This document shows, piece after piece, positions 26,446 through 38,755 of a stretch of DNA of 64,000 bases (within the stretch, counting starts at the first letter, position 1; every line of letters begins with the position of its first letter). The notes beneath the pieces are model-generated. The model had not been told where the DNA came from and searched no databases. It was given only the letters and a program-made list of their open reading frames with translations. Source of the DNA: Ignelater luminosus (Eukaryota > Arthropoda > Insecta > Coleoptera > Elateridae); the NCBI GenBank assembly GCA_011009095.1, contig VTPC01090547.1, positions 1-64,000 of the forward strand. The letters are read 5' to 3'. Position numbers and translations under genes: made by a program.

Positions 26446-26466
26446 ATGAAATTCATCTACGTGGGC
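26446..26466 (+). CDS. Candidate first coding exon (MKFIYVG) with strong splice donor
   Basis: An ATG in AAAAATG context opens seven codons (Met-Lys-Phe-Ile-Tyr-Val-Gly). It is followed immediately by GTAAGTAC at 26467, a near-ideal 5' splice site in phase 0. The roughly 340 bases upstream (26100-26445) hold unusually many CpG dinucleotides for this DNA, as a promoter and 5' UTR would. The layout, a long UTR with a very short coding start before a large intron, is common in insect developmental and receptor genes, and the start could be the beginning of a signal peptide. No downstream exon was identified in this window, so the product is unknown. It could also be a coincidence. Confidence 0.35.
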
Positions 26467-26472
26467 GTAAGT

Positions 26473-27074
26473 ACATTTAATTAGATTTGAAGTGTGAATG
26501 CAAGGCGGGATTAACCTAAAAACAGCAAAGGCGCATTTGAAAAAGCCCATCAAGTTTTAATCTGGTACTGTGTGAATGTGGCAACAAACTAAGTTTGGTA
26601 ATGATTAATTTAAATATAAAAATATAAATGTTTCCTTTTGTTTTCATTATATTGTTATTGCTTTTGAAATTTTTAATTTAAATTCGTTGTCGCAGAATCA
26701 TATCAATAAAAAAATAAAGAGAATTCGTTTGTTGCATTTCTTGATCACCCCGTATAACAAGATTATTTAGTTACAATCTGCACAATTATCTTTAAACACC
26801 AAAGGTTAAAGTTACTAATTCTAATTATACCGGATGAACCAAACAATCTAATAGTTATGCTTAAAAAACGAGTAACGTCAAAAACGGCAAGCTTAAACAA
26901 GCATAATGCTACGTTATCTGTTTTACCCTGTATATCTCAAGAACAAACTGAAATATTAAAATGAAATTGTCTAACAAATCAAAAAAAAATTGAATCGAGT
27001 AAACTTTGTTTATAATTGTCATTGGTTCTAGTTTGTCTATGTACGATACAAATTTCTTGAACAGATCCTAAACA
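26473..27074. other. AT-rich DNA between the candidate exon and a Tc1 fragment
   Basis: ATACCGGATGAACC at about 26828 and TTTACCCTGTATAT at about 26924 could be weak inverted ends of a roughly 110-bp MITE-like remnant, but they pair over only a few bases. No coding sequence was recognised. Confidence 0.3.
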
Positions 27075-27735
27075 TACACTACCAGTCAAAAGTATAGAAA
27101 CGACCTGATATAAATTATTTATTCAAGAAATACAATCCACAATTATAGTAATTCGATACTTAAACTTCAAATATATCATCAAAAAATTTCCATCGATGTG
27201 CCCTTTCTTTGCACGAATAACTGTTTTACATATACGCAGCCTTCTAGCAATCAATTTATTCAACGTATCAGCCGATGTAGTTTTCCAGACTTTTGGTTGA
27301 ATTCATTTCTGATACAAACATCCTTTCGATTTAAAGAAGCGACAAAAGTGAGACGCTTGCTTTGGGTCGTTATCTTCCTGAAACACAAAATCATGCCCAC
27401 AGATACGACGACCTAGCGGAATTGCACATTTGTCCTTCAATTTTGACAAGGTGCCCGACCAGTCCATTACCAAAACAGCCCGAAACCATTATGCTTCCTC
27501 CCCCGGTCTTAACGCAGGTCTAACACTGTCTTTCGAACAATCTATGTTATCCAAAAGTATCGAATTTTGACTCATCTGTCCATAAAAAAGACTTCCACAT
27601 TTCCACAATCCAATTCTTCTGAAATTTTGCCCACTTTAAATGTCTCTATTTATTAATTTATTCTTCACCAAAGAGGTCTTCATTTCTTAGATGTCTTTGA
27701 ACAGCAGAAACAAAAATCTTCTTTTCGTTATTTTT
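27075..27735 (-). mobile_element. Truncated Tc1-like transposon with one terminus
   Basis: The 3' terminus is visible as TA followed by CACTACCAGTCAAAAGTATA (27077 onward), the classic Tc1 end form (CAGTG/CACTAC...C/T-CAAAAGTAT). The C-terminal half of a Tc1 transposase reads toward it on the minus strand. No matching inverted end is found upstream of the coding remains, so the element is 5'-truncated near 27735. Confidence 0.85.
27130..27735 (-). pseudogene. Tc1 transposase C-terminal half, pseudogene
   Basis: In order on the minus strand are: VSAVQRHLRNED (about 27690); HLKWAKFQKNWIVE; WKSFLWTDESKF with the first catalytic Asp (27562-27582 for WTDESKF); and GGGSIMVSGCF, where the family has G-G-G-S-V-M-V-W-G-C. 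HLVKIEGQM comes next, then VFQEDNDPKQAS with the second catalytic Asp (about 27350-27385), and a C-terminal R-L-R-x-C-K-x-V-I basic segment. The third acidic residue region (P-P-Q-S-P-D-L-N-P-I-E) is missing: the reading jumps from DNDPKQ to a W-K-T-T-like segment through a stop. Frameshifts separate several blocks. Two catalytic residues survive, but the enzyme is dead. Confidence 0.85.
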
Positions 27736-27773
27736 ATTTTATTACCGAACTATATCCTTACAAGGTTCTCGGT

Positions 27774-27845
27774 GACCTGGAAAACCGGAAAGACTTGGAA
27801 ATGTCAGGAAATATAAAATGGTCAGGAAAAACCGGGAAAAGCTCC
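27774..27845. repeat. Short GGAAA/TCAGGAAA degenerate repeat
   Basis: Six or so copies of a (T/C)(C/T)(A/G)GGAAA-type unit (CCTGGAAAA, CCGGAAA, TTGGAAA, TCAGGAAA, TCAGGAAAAA, CCGGGAAAA) follow one another. This arrangement recurs in animal genomes as part of transposon-derived sequence. Here it could mark the edge of the GC-richer block that follows. Confidence 0.5.
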
Positions 27846-27899
27846 CAGTGGCACATTTTCAAACCATGCATTTAGAATTATACGTTTTAGGGTGGCAAG

Positions 27900-29400
27900 T
27901 GGAATCTTGCGGAACCAAACGAGTACCAAATACACAGAGTTTGTAGCAGTATACATTGTTTTGAAAATGACAGCTTTCACGCTTGTGTGTCAGCTGGAAG
28001 TATCTCTACAAAAAAACCCGAAAACACTCCGCTCAGGTGAAAACTTTTTAACATCTACCGCGTGAATTTAATACTTTTTCCACAGTTTATCTCAATTTTC
28101 GCTCGTTCTTGGGCAATAGGCCCACTTTTTCAGTTGTGAATAAGTCTATCTAGCAAATTATTGTCATGTATACAATTATGAAAATGACGGGCAACAGTTG
28201 TATCTTAGATAAACTTATCGGACGATTGCAAAAAAGGGCCTTATTCTGAATGCTAAATCGATTTTGACCAAACTCGGAGGGTAAGTGGAGCATAATATTC
28301 TTCGACTACCCTACGCACGTGGAGTGAACGTAGTGACAACTAAACTCGACAAAATCAATTGGGACTTTATGGGCAGGCCTAGCGATCTGGGACTAGGGAC
28401 GCTGTCGTGTAGAGCCTTTAAAGAATGTTCTGCCCCAGCCAGTTTTAAATTTGAAACCATGGGGGTCGCGAAGATATTGAAACGGCATTTAGTACCCCCA
28501 GTAAGGGTCTTCACTTGCATTTGATGCCGCTCGAAACGGTTTCGCACTTTTTACAGTTCGGTCGCTAAAGGGCGCGACAGGTCAAATCAAGGAGGACTTG
28601 TAGCTCAGAAACTACAAGAGCTATAAAAGTCTGGTTTTTGCCAATCTTTGCTCTGCATGCTTTCGGGAATCTCCAAATTTTATAACCCTCACAAAAACCT
28701 CCCGAATAGTCTGATCAATATAATATCCAAGATTTATGTTCTGGGAGTGTTTATCTACCCATTCAAGAAAACTCGACTCAATCCCATTAACTGCGCATTT
28801 TTGTCTTTTTGTAACTCGGTTAATTGTGGTCCGAACAAGCTGGGATCTTTTTCAAACTAAAAAACATTGGCAGGGCAACAAGCTTAGGTGAGTGCCATGC
28901 GTCCCTTGTTTCTTGGGATCAATTAGAACAAAAAAACGTAATCTTTCCAAAAAAGTACTTCGTTTTTCTTCTATTCTTTCTAGCACCGTTATTTCCAGGT
29001 GATTAGTGCCGAGATCCGGCATATATCTCTTTCAAATCTAAATGCAAATTCGATTAAAATGGCGGGAGGAAATCTGGAGATATAAAATTTTAAAATTTCT
29101 TGTGAAACTCGAAACCTTAACCATCGTAAAGAAAAGGTAAAGATACGTAAAAAGTGTATTTCTTCGAAAAAGCACTCCTTGTACCTGAAAATCGGATTTG
29201 ATAATATAACCTAGAAAAGTTGGTGTCCATAGGCGTGCGGTCGCATGGTCGATAGAAGTGTTACAGGAAGATATCTCGCGCTCTTGGATATTTTATTTTT
29301 ATGGTGAGAGCTACACCAAGAGTTATAGCAAGCATAGCACGTGTGTAAGGAAGCGATATGAGCCGACTGGCGATTTTTATTTGTTACATTTGTCTACAAA
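27900..29400. other. GC-richer block of unknown origin
   Basis: Base composition rises clearly above the surroundings, most in 28270-28620. There the two strands are open at the same time (79 codons plus at 28285-28524, 78 codons minus at 28311-28547), which is what raised GC gives for free. I recognise no protein domain in either frame, nor in 28648-28860 or 29258-29440. CpG sites are frequent, for example GGGCGCGAC near 28570 and GCGGTCGCATGG near 29236. Possible explanations are a young non-autonomous transposon, a retrotransposon UTR or LTR, or transferred DNA. I cannot choose between them. Confidence 0.4.
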
Positions 29401-32400
29401 CTTATTGCTCAGATGTATAGAATTTGCAAAATTATTGTGAAGAAATTGAAATTTTGATTTGTAACAAATTAAGATTTTTTTATAAATTAACAGAAAAGTT
29501 AGACACTCGAAATAATAAAAACCTGTCCAATATAATTCTGATGAGGTAGAGTAACACATTGTTTAATCATATCAAAAATCAATAATCCTTAATAGAAAGA
29601 TTACACAAAATGAGGTCAGTGGTAGTGTAGACAGTGACTATGCTAATTAAGTGGGATAAGTAAGGGTTTTCGGTAATGAGTGCATGAACATCTGGGGTGT
29701 GTATCTTAATCAAAAATATGAAAAAGTTTAAAAGTTTCAAAAATAATTTTAAAATTACAGAAATCGTTTATGGGTAATTTCTTTTTTATTTTGAAAACAT
29801 CGCTATTTATATTTTTCATTATTAACATACCAGGATTGACGTAAATGTTTTCACATTAGCACCATAACAGCTTTTGAATAAATTGCCTTTTCATTATTCA
29901 AATCTGTTGTGATGCTGTCATTTTCACGAAGGTTATACTGTATGTTTACTACTAATTTTTTCTTCTTCTCCATAAAGTCTGTTCTAGGTTCTATTTTTAT
30001 TAACTTGAATACATCCGCAAATATTTAACAAATTCGCTTCAATCGCAGTTAATTCTTGAGTGCCAAAGCGTATTTGGGAAACAATTTTCTTGGCACCCTT
30101 TAACTTTAGTTTACTCCAGAATACTTTTCACACAAATAAATAAAATGTAATTGGTAAGTATTAAAAGGTATTAGTTTTCCAGGAATCGGTGCAGAGTGAA
30201 AGAAAAACAATTAATAAGTAATTTCCACGGAAAGTATCCAATATTTCGTTTTATCTATATACGTTTAAAGTGGAAAACTTTTTAAATGAATCACGCTTCG
30301 AAATTTAATGAAGAACATTTGTCTTGTGAAAGCACCTATGTGATGCCTATTTATCAAATAATCCAGATAATTCTCCTCTAATGAGGATTTCCAACTTTTT
30401 ACGTTATGTTAATCTGCTTTGTAAGCTAAATCTAAACTTTCATAACAACTCCCATTACTTCTGGCTCTGTATTATCTGAAATCTAAATGTAGGAACTTCG
30501 ATGTCTTCTCAATAATATATAGTTCCACGCCTACGGCTACCTCAATAGGGAATTTCTCTTCGTTTCGCTATTTGTAGCATAACTTGAAATGAAATTGAGA
30601 CCATCATTGGCGTAAACACTTATGACAAATTTCAGTTATCAAAGGTAACGCGAACTAACATTGGTATTACGACTTCTATCGTGAACATTTAACGCGACGA
30701 CGGCGACGGGACGTTGAAGTTTTTTTGTACTAATATCTACTATAAAAATTTTATTAGCGTTCAATATTTACTTCTGCTATAAATTGTTTTTAAGTTCGTT
30801 CTTCTTTTACAATACCTAACGAGCTACTCGTAAAAAAAGAACTGAAGGTGGAAATATTTCCGAGCACTTTTAAAATTGTTTTGTTTCAGTCAGCAAAAAA
30901 TAATAGAACAACGGAAATGTTCTTCGATCAAATTTAATCTGTACCATTATAACCCAAGAATTTTATAACCCACTACACCCTCCGTAACTTGCAATATTTG
31001 TAGCATTTCCCTTTACAAATCACAAATCAGTATATTGCGAAATCGATCTTCTTTCAATTTACCCTTATTTATAAAGCGTCTTTAAGAACACGAACAAGCG
31101 AGAAAAATGATCGTGAAATACGTTTGTACTTTATCATATTTTTATTTATCTCACAATCGATAATTAAATACCCCAATATACACAATAATTAAAAACCAGA
31201 TTTAGTCAAAAAATAGGAAAAAAATGCAGGAAAATGTGAGTCGTACGACTGATACCAGACCGTTATCTCTTGTATGCTTGGTTGGTTTTCGTTATGTCCT
31301 ATTAAACTTCTTCTTCCACGATTGTAAAGGAAACCCCCATATAATTTTAACAAACGATTGATTTATAATTCTCATATGTTTAAAATACGATAAAAGATGC
31401 AGTATATGAGAAGAGATTCAGTTCAAAACTTGATTATAGTTATAATGGATTTGTACAGATGTAGATAACATAGACAATGAATACACACAAGATTAAAGAC
31501 TGCAACTGGAGTAACCAAAATTAATTGAAACTTCTCTCTTAAGAAAAGACTTGAGAAAAGTTACCTTCTTCAAAATTAATCGGTTTGATTTTACGGTAGC
31601 GAGTCAACTTAAAAAGGTTTTCAGGAAAGCGTAGGCAACGCATATTTTATAATTTACAAAACCAGAAAAGTACTTTTTACAGAATTACACGATGTATTAC
31701 GTATGTATAAATAAGATGGAAGAGTTCATACAGTAACAAAACAATTTACCACATATTTTTCAAAATAATCTTAACATTAAGCTTTTGAAAATTTTTGCAC
31801 TGTGTTAATCATAAATAAAAAATAGTAATAAACAACAAAATCTAAGCGAGCAACTAAAAAGTCCTTAAATGAAAGGGATAGAGGAGATTATAGCATCTAA
31901 GGTACGCAACATTCGGAATCAGATTCGGCCAATGCCAAATTCTGTCGGTAAGCAACGATCTGCAATATTACTCGCTTCAGAAATTCCCTAAAATGATATT
32001 ATCAAACTGGTTGAATAAGATTAAGCAAGCGCAATATTAGTACGATAAAGCTAAAATTAGCTGGAGCTGTTAAATCTTGTCATAACAGATTACGGAAATA
32101 GAAAAAGAAATTTAAGAAAAATTCGATACTCAATGAAATCATAATACTTTTGTTTTACTCAAAATGCACTTTCGTACGCAAAGTTAACAAATTTAAAAGT
32201 TTCTGTGTAAGAAATAGAAGTTTGGGCAGTAGAAAGAAGAAATAAGATGTAACATTTGCAGAAAAAAGCTGACCAAGATTCCAATACCTCATATCAAACA
32301 CCAAATAGGTTAGTTCAAAAGAAAGAAATTCTTTTGTAGCCTAGACTAGAATAAAGTGAAATAACATTTTTTTCCCAATTGCGATATAATAAAATTAGTT

Positions 32401-35400
32401 TGTTTCTTCATGGTACACTTATTTATTGAGACGATTAAAGTGGGGCTTGCAACTTTAAAAGAGTCAATATTGAAAAATGTTGCTTGTTTGAAATTCTCAT
32501 ATATAACTTGACCATTTCAAGATATCAGCTGTCTTAAGTTTCTAACTTCTAAAATTTTTGGATTTGAGATTTTAGAACTAACATCATATAATTTGTAACG
32601 TAACCTTGCGTTGCCAGTAAAATCTACTTTATAGATTTACCACGATATTCAAAATTGCAAAATTCTTACAGCGGAATCGAAAAGAAGTCTGCAACAAACA
32701 ATGCACAAAAAAACAAAAAAAAAACCCACCCACGCTTCCTAAGTTGTCTAGTTTTCTCTTTTCGAGACAAAAATAATTTAATTAATAAAAACATTTAAGC
32801 AATCAGTTAACAATTGACGACTTCATCAGAATGCATTTGAGTGAAATAAAATTAATCTAAACGGCAATTAAAAAAGTAGAACAAATTTAAAGGTTAACTA
32901 AATTGTTAAAAATCTAAATTGTTAAAAGTCTAAATATTTAACAACGAGCATGTTGGGATGGTAAACGGTGTCCCGGCACCAACATTCAGAACCAAGCAGA
33001 GATCCACTTGAACAAAGAACTGCGTCGAACGATCTGGTCGAGAGTTGAACGGAATACTCGAGGGTCGTCACCTTCTATAGCTCCAAAAAGTGGCTCTCAA
33101 GATTTCAGAAACGGGAACAAACTAAATAAAACCAAACATCTCGTATGAGATCTAGAAAAGCAAAAACACAGTTTGCTTACCCTCGCTGTGCTGAGGCTTG
33201 TCATAAACACAGAAAAATATGCAGCCCTTTACAAATCAGAAGTTACAGCTGTGAAAGTTCAACATACAGCCAAAATAAAATTAAAGGTTGAAAGGATTAT
33301 ACCCTGTGTCCCGTTTGCTTAAATATAAATAAATGAAAAGTTTGTCAACCTTAATTGATTTCAAGATTAGAGAAGCTAAAAAAGAAATAATCGAATTTTC
33401 TGTGTGAACTCATCATTATCAAAAAAACACCTCCCCAACAGAGAAATCTATCAAAAAATAAAGAAATAAGCCGGAAGTACCGATTAAATACAACGCATGT
33501 AACGGAAGCAAAGAGTGAACGTTACAAATTTTGTTTGGAAATAAATAAAGACTATTAAAAAGAAGATTTAAGTGGAGTTTGTTATACAATGAATCATAAG
33601 TTAGTGGCTCAGAGTACATAATTTTGATTTTGAAGTAGTCATGGCAGAAGTATTCTTACTATTATAAATATCACTGCTTACAACTGGGTTTTATGCGTTC
33701 AGTTGCAAGATGAAACTAACAAATCTATAAGAACTAGATTGAAAGCTGGAAATTGCGATAAACAGTTACAAAAAATCCTACGTTTTAGAAAACGGAAGAT
33801 GTGATAGAAAAATTATTACATGAGTGTAATGTTGATCGATGTAAGATTAATACCGAAGATCTCGATATTCCCCTAATTTGAGTTTGAGAACGAGGACAAG
33901 ACTTTCTTTAGTTGGTTGGAACCCATCTCATCTCCGTTTCAGTTGTTCTTATTACTTGATAAATTGAGTTGCATGTAATGTGCAATCTTCTCCATCTCTC
34001 TCAGAAATTGCTTCTTTTTTTGAAACATCATTAAAAGATATTTAGAACGTTTTTTAAATATTCTTAAGCAGCGTAGGCGTTAATTAGCATTCATTTAAAA
34101 GTTATCTAATCCTAAGTAAGAGAGACCATACTTAGTAGAAAACCGTTTGATAAAATATCAAAAGACTTAAAAAGGGAACATTAGTGCTAGTAGATTTTTT
34201 GCCTTGTAAAATGGAAAAGATATTGATACTTGAAAGCAAAGATCCCTTTTTTCACTTCTCTTCTAGTTTTAACAGTTTCATTTAAAAAGAAAGACCTACG
34301 CTTAACCTTTATTGGTTGGGAAACTGACTTTAAGCCCTTGTAGGTGTATAAAAATGGCCCTGATAGGCAAAAGTGGACCTCTAAAATAAAACTTAAGATT
34401 TTTCGTTTTCGAAGTTTAAAATTTTGTTTGTGTATTGCTATCTAATTAGAATGTCACATATCATAAAGAATATAACGTACCTTATGAAAATCCCGGTCCT
34501 ACTTAAAACATAAATATTTAATGCATCCATTTTTAGAATATAATAACAATAAAAAAGTAAAGAAAACTTTATTTTTAAGTTAAGCAAACACGAAAAATAT
34601 TCTATCAAAGTTTTATTGCATGTTTGAAAGGTTTTTGCAATTTAAATATTTTATAAGAACGAAATGGTCGGAAAAATATTCATATTATTTGTATTCATAT
34701 ATATTCTATGAAGCTTTAAAATCATATAAAAGAAAACCAATCAGCAAAGTTTAAACGATTTCCGAACTTGCAAAGTCCTAACACCTATGCTTATACACAA
34801 GGGACTAGCCTTATCTCTCCACTTTGGGCCATAAGAGTCTAACATCTCGTTTATTGATACTATACCCTAACATATCGAGAAAAGTCGCAATTATTTTTAA
34901 CGGCCGTTAGTCGAAATGTCTGTTAACTTCTTAAATAGAGCCGATTGTGGGCGAGTTATTTTTGGGAAATTAAAGTTAAATTGATTTTCTCTTAATTGTA
35001 AATAAACACACAACGTTAATGAACATATAGCATGAACACCTTTTGGAAGTAACACAGAAGTATTTTTGATGATAAATTACAATGTAAGATTGTTTTTTGC
35101 GTTAAATAAAAAAGGGACTGTTTGAAGACATAAAGCATTTTTGTTAAAGATAACATAAGGCATAAAAATGGAAGACGGTTTATGACGTAGTAAAATGATT
35201 TTATTATTAGAAATGTGATACAGTTAAAATATATCGCGACTAGAATAAAGACGGTTTTGATTAGTAATATTACCTAACGAAGCAGTGTGTAATTAAAATG
35301 CAACTTTTACGTTTTAGAGAATCCTGAAAATAATTTACTATAATTAATCTAAATTATAATTTGGTAACTTATGGAACATAACAATTTTTAGTTTGCAGAA

Positions 35401-35455
35401 GAAAACAGTTAGACACTTTTAAGGCATAAGAACTATGTACAGTACTATCGACTAA
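29401..35455. other. AT-rich intergenic or intronic DNA
   Basis: There are no genes. A GC-richer patch at 32940-33240 includes GGTGTCCCGGCACC and may be a repeat fragment, but no terminus or protein motif is visible. A/T-rich microsatellite-like runs are scattered. The 66-codon minus frame at 33419-33619 is not recognisable. Confidence 0.45.
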
Positions 35456-35661
35456 CAATTAACAACTTATACCAGCACTTGAAGATAGGGGATTATGATC
35501 AACATATGCGTTTTTCCCAGTTTCTGGGAAATAGATTTGCTAGAAACCAGAACATCTTAAGATATGTAGTATTTTCTGACAAAGATAGATTTAGCATTGA
35601 AAAGCGTGTTAGTATTGTATTGAACCAAGGAAACTACAGCGAGTTCTTCCACTTATGTTAA
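35456..35661 (+). pseudogene. Tc1/mariner-superfamily transposase fragment
   Basis: Read from about 35456, the frame gives YQHLKIGDYDQHMRFSQF, then NRFARNQNILRYVVFSDK, then RFSIEKRVS. This matches the block just before and at the first catalytic Asp of insect Tc1/mariner-type transposases (L-x-x-x-D-Y-x-x-R-x-x-F-C ... N-P-x-x-x-x-x-I-x-F-S-D-E-x-x-F). The catalytic Asp is kept (FSD), but the following Glu is Lys. The frame loses similarity after about residue 50 and stops at 35661. It is probably related to, but not the same copy as, the element at 48.8-50.1 kb, and it lies in the opposite orientation. No terminal repeats were seen. Confidence 0.6.
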
Positions 35662-38600
35662 TATATGACTCCGGATTCTTGGATACCATATCACTGGGCC
35701 ATATTCTTTTTCAAAAATCATTAAAATGTCCAAATGTACTTAAAATCAACAGCGTCCTTAAAGAGGTAAATTTCCAAGTAGAAAAATGCAATAGGAAAGA
35801 GTGTCGAAGAACAGAAAAATTTGAGCATGTTGTATTCCTCTGGAAACCGTTTAACTAATCTTTTTAACAAACCAAAGTAAAAATCAAATTGAGATTTTTG
35901 GAATGTATCTGGAGAAATCCAAAAATTTATTTCGACAATTAGAATCAATGAAGTGAAGAAAATACACGAATTTCAATTTAAATCTACAAAGCAACACAAA
36001 GATTATCTGTATGAGTACGATCGATCTTAAGATCAAATAGAAATATATAAATGACATCAACATAACAGTGTTATTTTGGCAATGTTAAGCCTATAGCTGT
36101 TCTTCAACTTAGCCTTAATATCAAGGCTGGTCTTAGATGTTAAGCCAGCGAGTTAACTACCTCAGGGAGCACAAAGATTGGTAAAGAGAGATGTAGACTG
36201 CAGAGTCCTATGCAACATCTTGCGTGTGTTAGCATTCAAGTCGACCACAAAACAAATTAATTCCGCAATAAGAAGAATAATATGCAATTCTAGACATAGA
36301 CAGAGGAACTACTGGGTTTTAGTTTGGCTTAATCTTATGGTTTGCTTATTTGTTGTCAGTCTATTGTACTGGCTCAGATGCGTCTACAAAAGCATCTAAT
36401 GAAAATCTTTTCTTTTTGTCTTCATCTGGAGCAATACCCAGCAAGCAAAGTAACGTTGAATTCTTTTGATTAAACGAACCAAAGAATTTAAACAATTAGT
36501 GACGTTCTTACGTGTAATTTTTGTTCTGCACTGATTATCAATTTATCAAAAATTTCATTTTTTGGTATAACGACAAGAACATGTCTGATACAGCGTTTTT
36601 GATGTCTTTTCAAACGTGAATTCGACATAACTGATCATCAACAAACTACAGAATTAGACGTCACTGTGCTTGTTGAATACTTCTCGATATCTCGCGGGTT
36701 TCAAGGCATGAACTAACACGATTTGCTCTCGGACGAATTAAATGCAAATAAAGGTTTGGTGGTGGTTGTTGATGAAAGACGGAAAGGAAGTTGTTCTTTC
36801 AATATTTCTTGAATTGGACAAACTAATTCTGAATTGGACATATATTTTGGTCTTCTCAATATTCATCATCCTTTTATAAACCGGTTGGGTTGGTTGAGTA
36901 AGTTAGTTATTCAAACCGATGAAGCTTTCTTGCTTAGAGTTACGTTACTTTAAGTCTTCTAAGTCAGAATGTTTGGGCACAGAAATTTGAAGTCGGCTCC
37001 CAAAGCCAAAGCTTCCAAGTTGTTCAGAATTTTGACTGGTGTGTTGTCTGAATGTGACATCACTAACACTAAGGACAAAGCCTTGGGAGCATCTTTTTCT
37101 CGACTATTTACTCTGATCAAAACCATTATTTATTCCAAGACAGTAACCTCTTTTCAATTATTCATAAAATTTGATTGATAACTGATTTTTTCCATACGTT
37201 TGGGAAGACATTGTGCGTCCACATTCATCTTTATTCTTTCAATTAGGCAACTCAAGTATCAAATCTAAAGCAACCACCATAGTTGCTTATTGATTTGACA
37301 AACAAATAATTTACCTGTCATTCTTTTTAACAAATATATTCAATAATTCAGAAAAAGCTGATAGGTACTTAGCAGGCTTTTTACGTTTAGAAGTATCTCT
37401 TTGAGAAAAGAGGTAGTTCAAAGCATCTTTCAAGGCTAGAATAGGAATATCAAGTACAACTACCACTATTACATGGTAGAAGACTTTTGTCAAATTTACT
37501 AAATAGAATTGAGCAATTTTTTCTGAAACGACTGTTTTTGTATTCTCAATTCAATACTGGAACACACTGTATACTCAATACTTCAATTTAAATTCCAAGT
37601 AACTTTCATTTATAACAGAGTTTTGATAACAATAATTAGTATAACTAGTGAATTACATAACACTTACATTAGGTAGGGTACAATAAGTGATCCACCCTGT
37701 AGGTAAATATGCCTGCAAATGGTTTTTTTCTATACAAGCTTTGTATTCGACGTCAGAAATTTAATTACATAGGTAATTATTTTAATTATGTTTCTAAAAT
37801 CAACACAAAATGAAACTATTTTTAATTTCTCCCTTCTTGAATACTCTTTCCTATACCTAATTTGGGCGTTTAAAATATTTCTTTGAACGTTTAATAAACG
37901 TCAAAAACACGACGTGAAAAAAAAGTAATTATAAAGTAATACTTTAATTGTTGTGAGTTTTTAGGTTACCAGCCTTTGTTTGTAAATTACTTGCTTTCTA
38001 AGCAAAGCGAACACATTTCAACAGGTAATATAAAATATTCAGTAATGTCTATCAGAAATGGTAACTCGTGGCTTTGAAAAATTAATAAATGTATTTACTA
38101 GTATCCCACGGTGTACATTTAGCGTATCTGCTCGAATTCTTATTGCCTCCAAATCTCTCGTGATCTATAAAGTCGAGGTAAATCTAAAAGTTCTTTTAGC
38201 AGGACTAAAATAAAGGGTTTGTTTACAAAAAATATTGTCAGGAACAATACTATAAATCTATGCAGTCCTATTCTTCCTATTTCAAAGCTACATCTAAAAT
38301 TTACTTTTGTTTTTACATTACTTTCAAACGCATTTATTTACTTTTATTTTCTCAAGTCGCAGGTTTTTTGTTTCTAGCAGACTGACAAATGGGAGTTTTT
38401 TGCTTAGAAATGTTTCAGGGCAATTTCTATCTTTAGTAGTTAGAAAATCTTATAAGCGACGGGAGCGTATAATAACTAATAACAATCAAGAATTACTTAC
38501 AGTAATTTCATTTACATTTTCTTACAATAAACATAATTTCAGAGCAAATTACAGTGGAAAAAACATATAGATATGTACTTCACCGCAGGTCTTATTCTTC

Positions 38601-38755
38601 TTCAATCAATAATAAACCTCGGGAAACTACAAGGTTGTTTAATTCATTTAATTAATTATTGAAATTTATACAGGCGTTTCAAAAATGAATCAAAAAAATT
38701 GAAACTGTAAACATTGAAATTTAACGAGTTCAAATTAATAACGCATAAAGAAGAC
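35662..38755. other. AT-rich DNA, no gene recognised
   Basis: Frames at 35655-35858, 36178-36399, 36969-37178 and 38307-38570 are under 90 codons and without recognisable domains. TAGGGTACAA...CCACCCTGTA at 37674-37701 is a small imperfect inverted repeat. Confidence 0.45.

Noticed and set aside
28285..28547. Facing frames on both strands as possible genes
   Set aside because: Opposite-strand openness follows from the raised GC. No domain, start context or splice site favours either.
36969..37178. 69-codon plus frame with a plausible N-terminus
   Set aside because: There is no recognised homology, and the Lys/Ser/Ile bias is typical of chance frames here.
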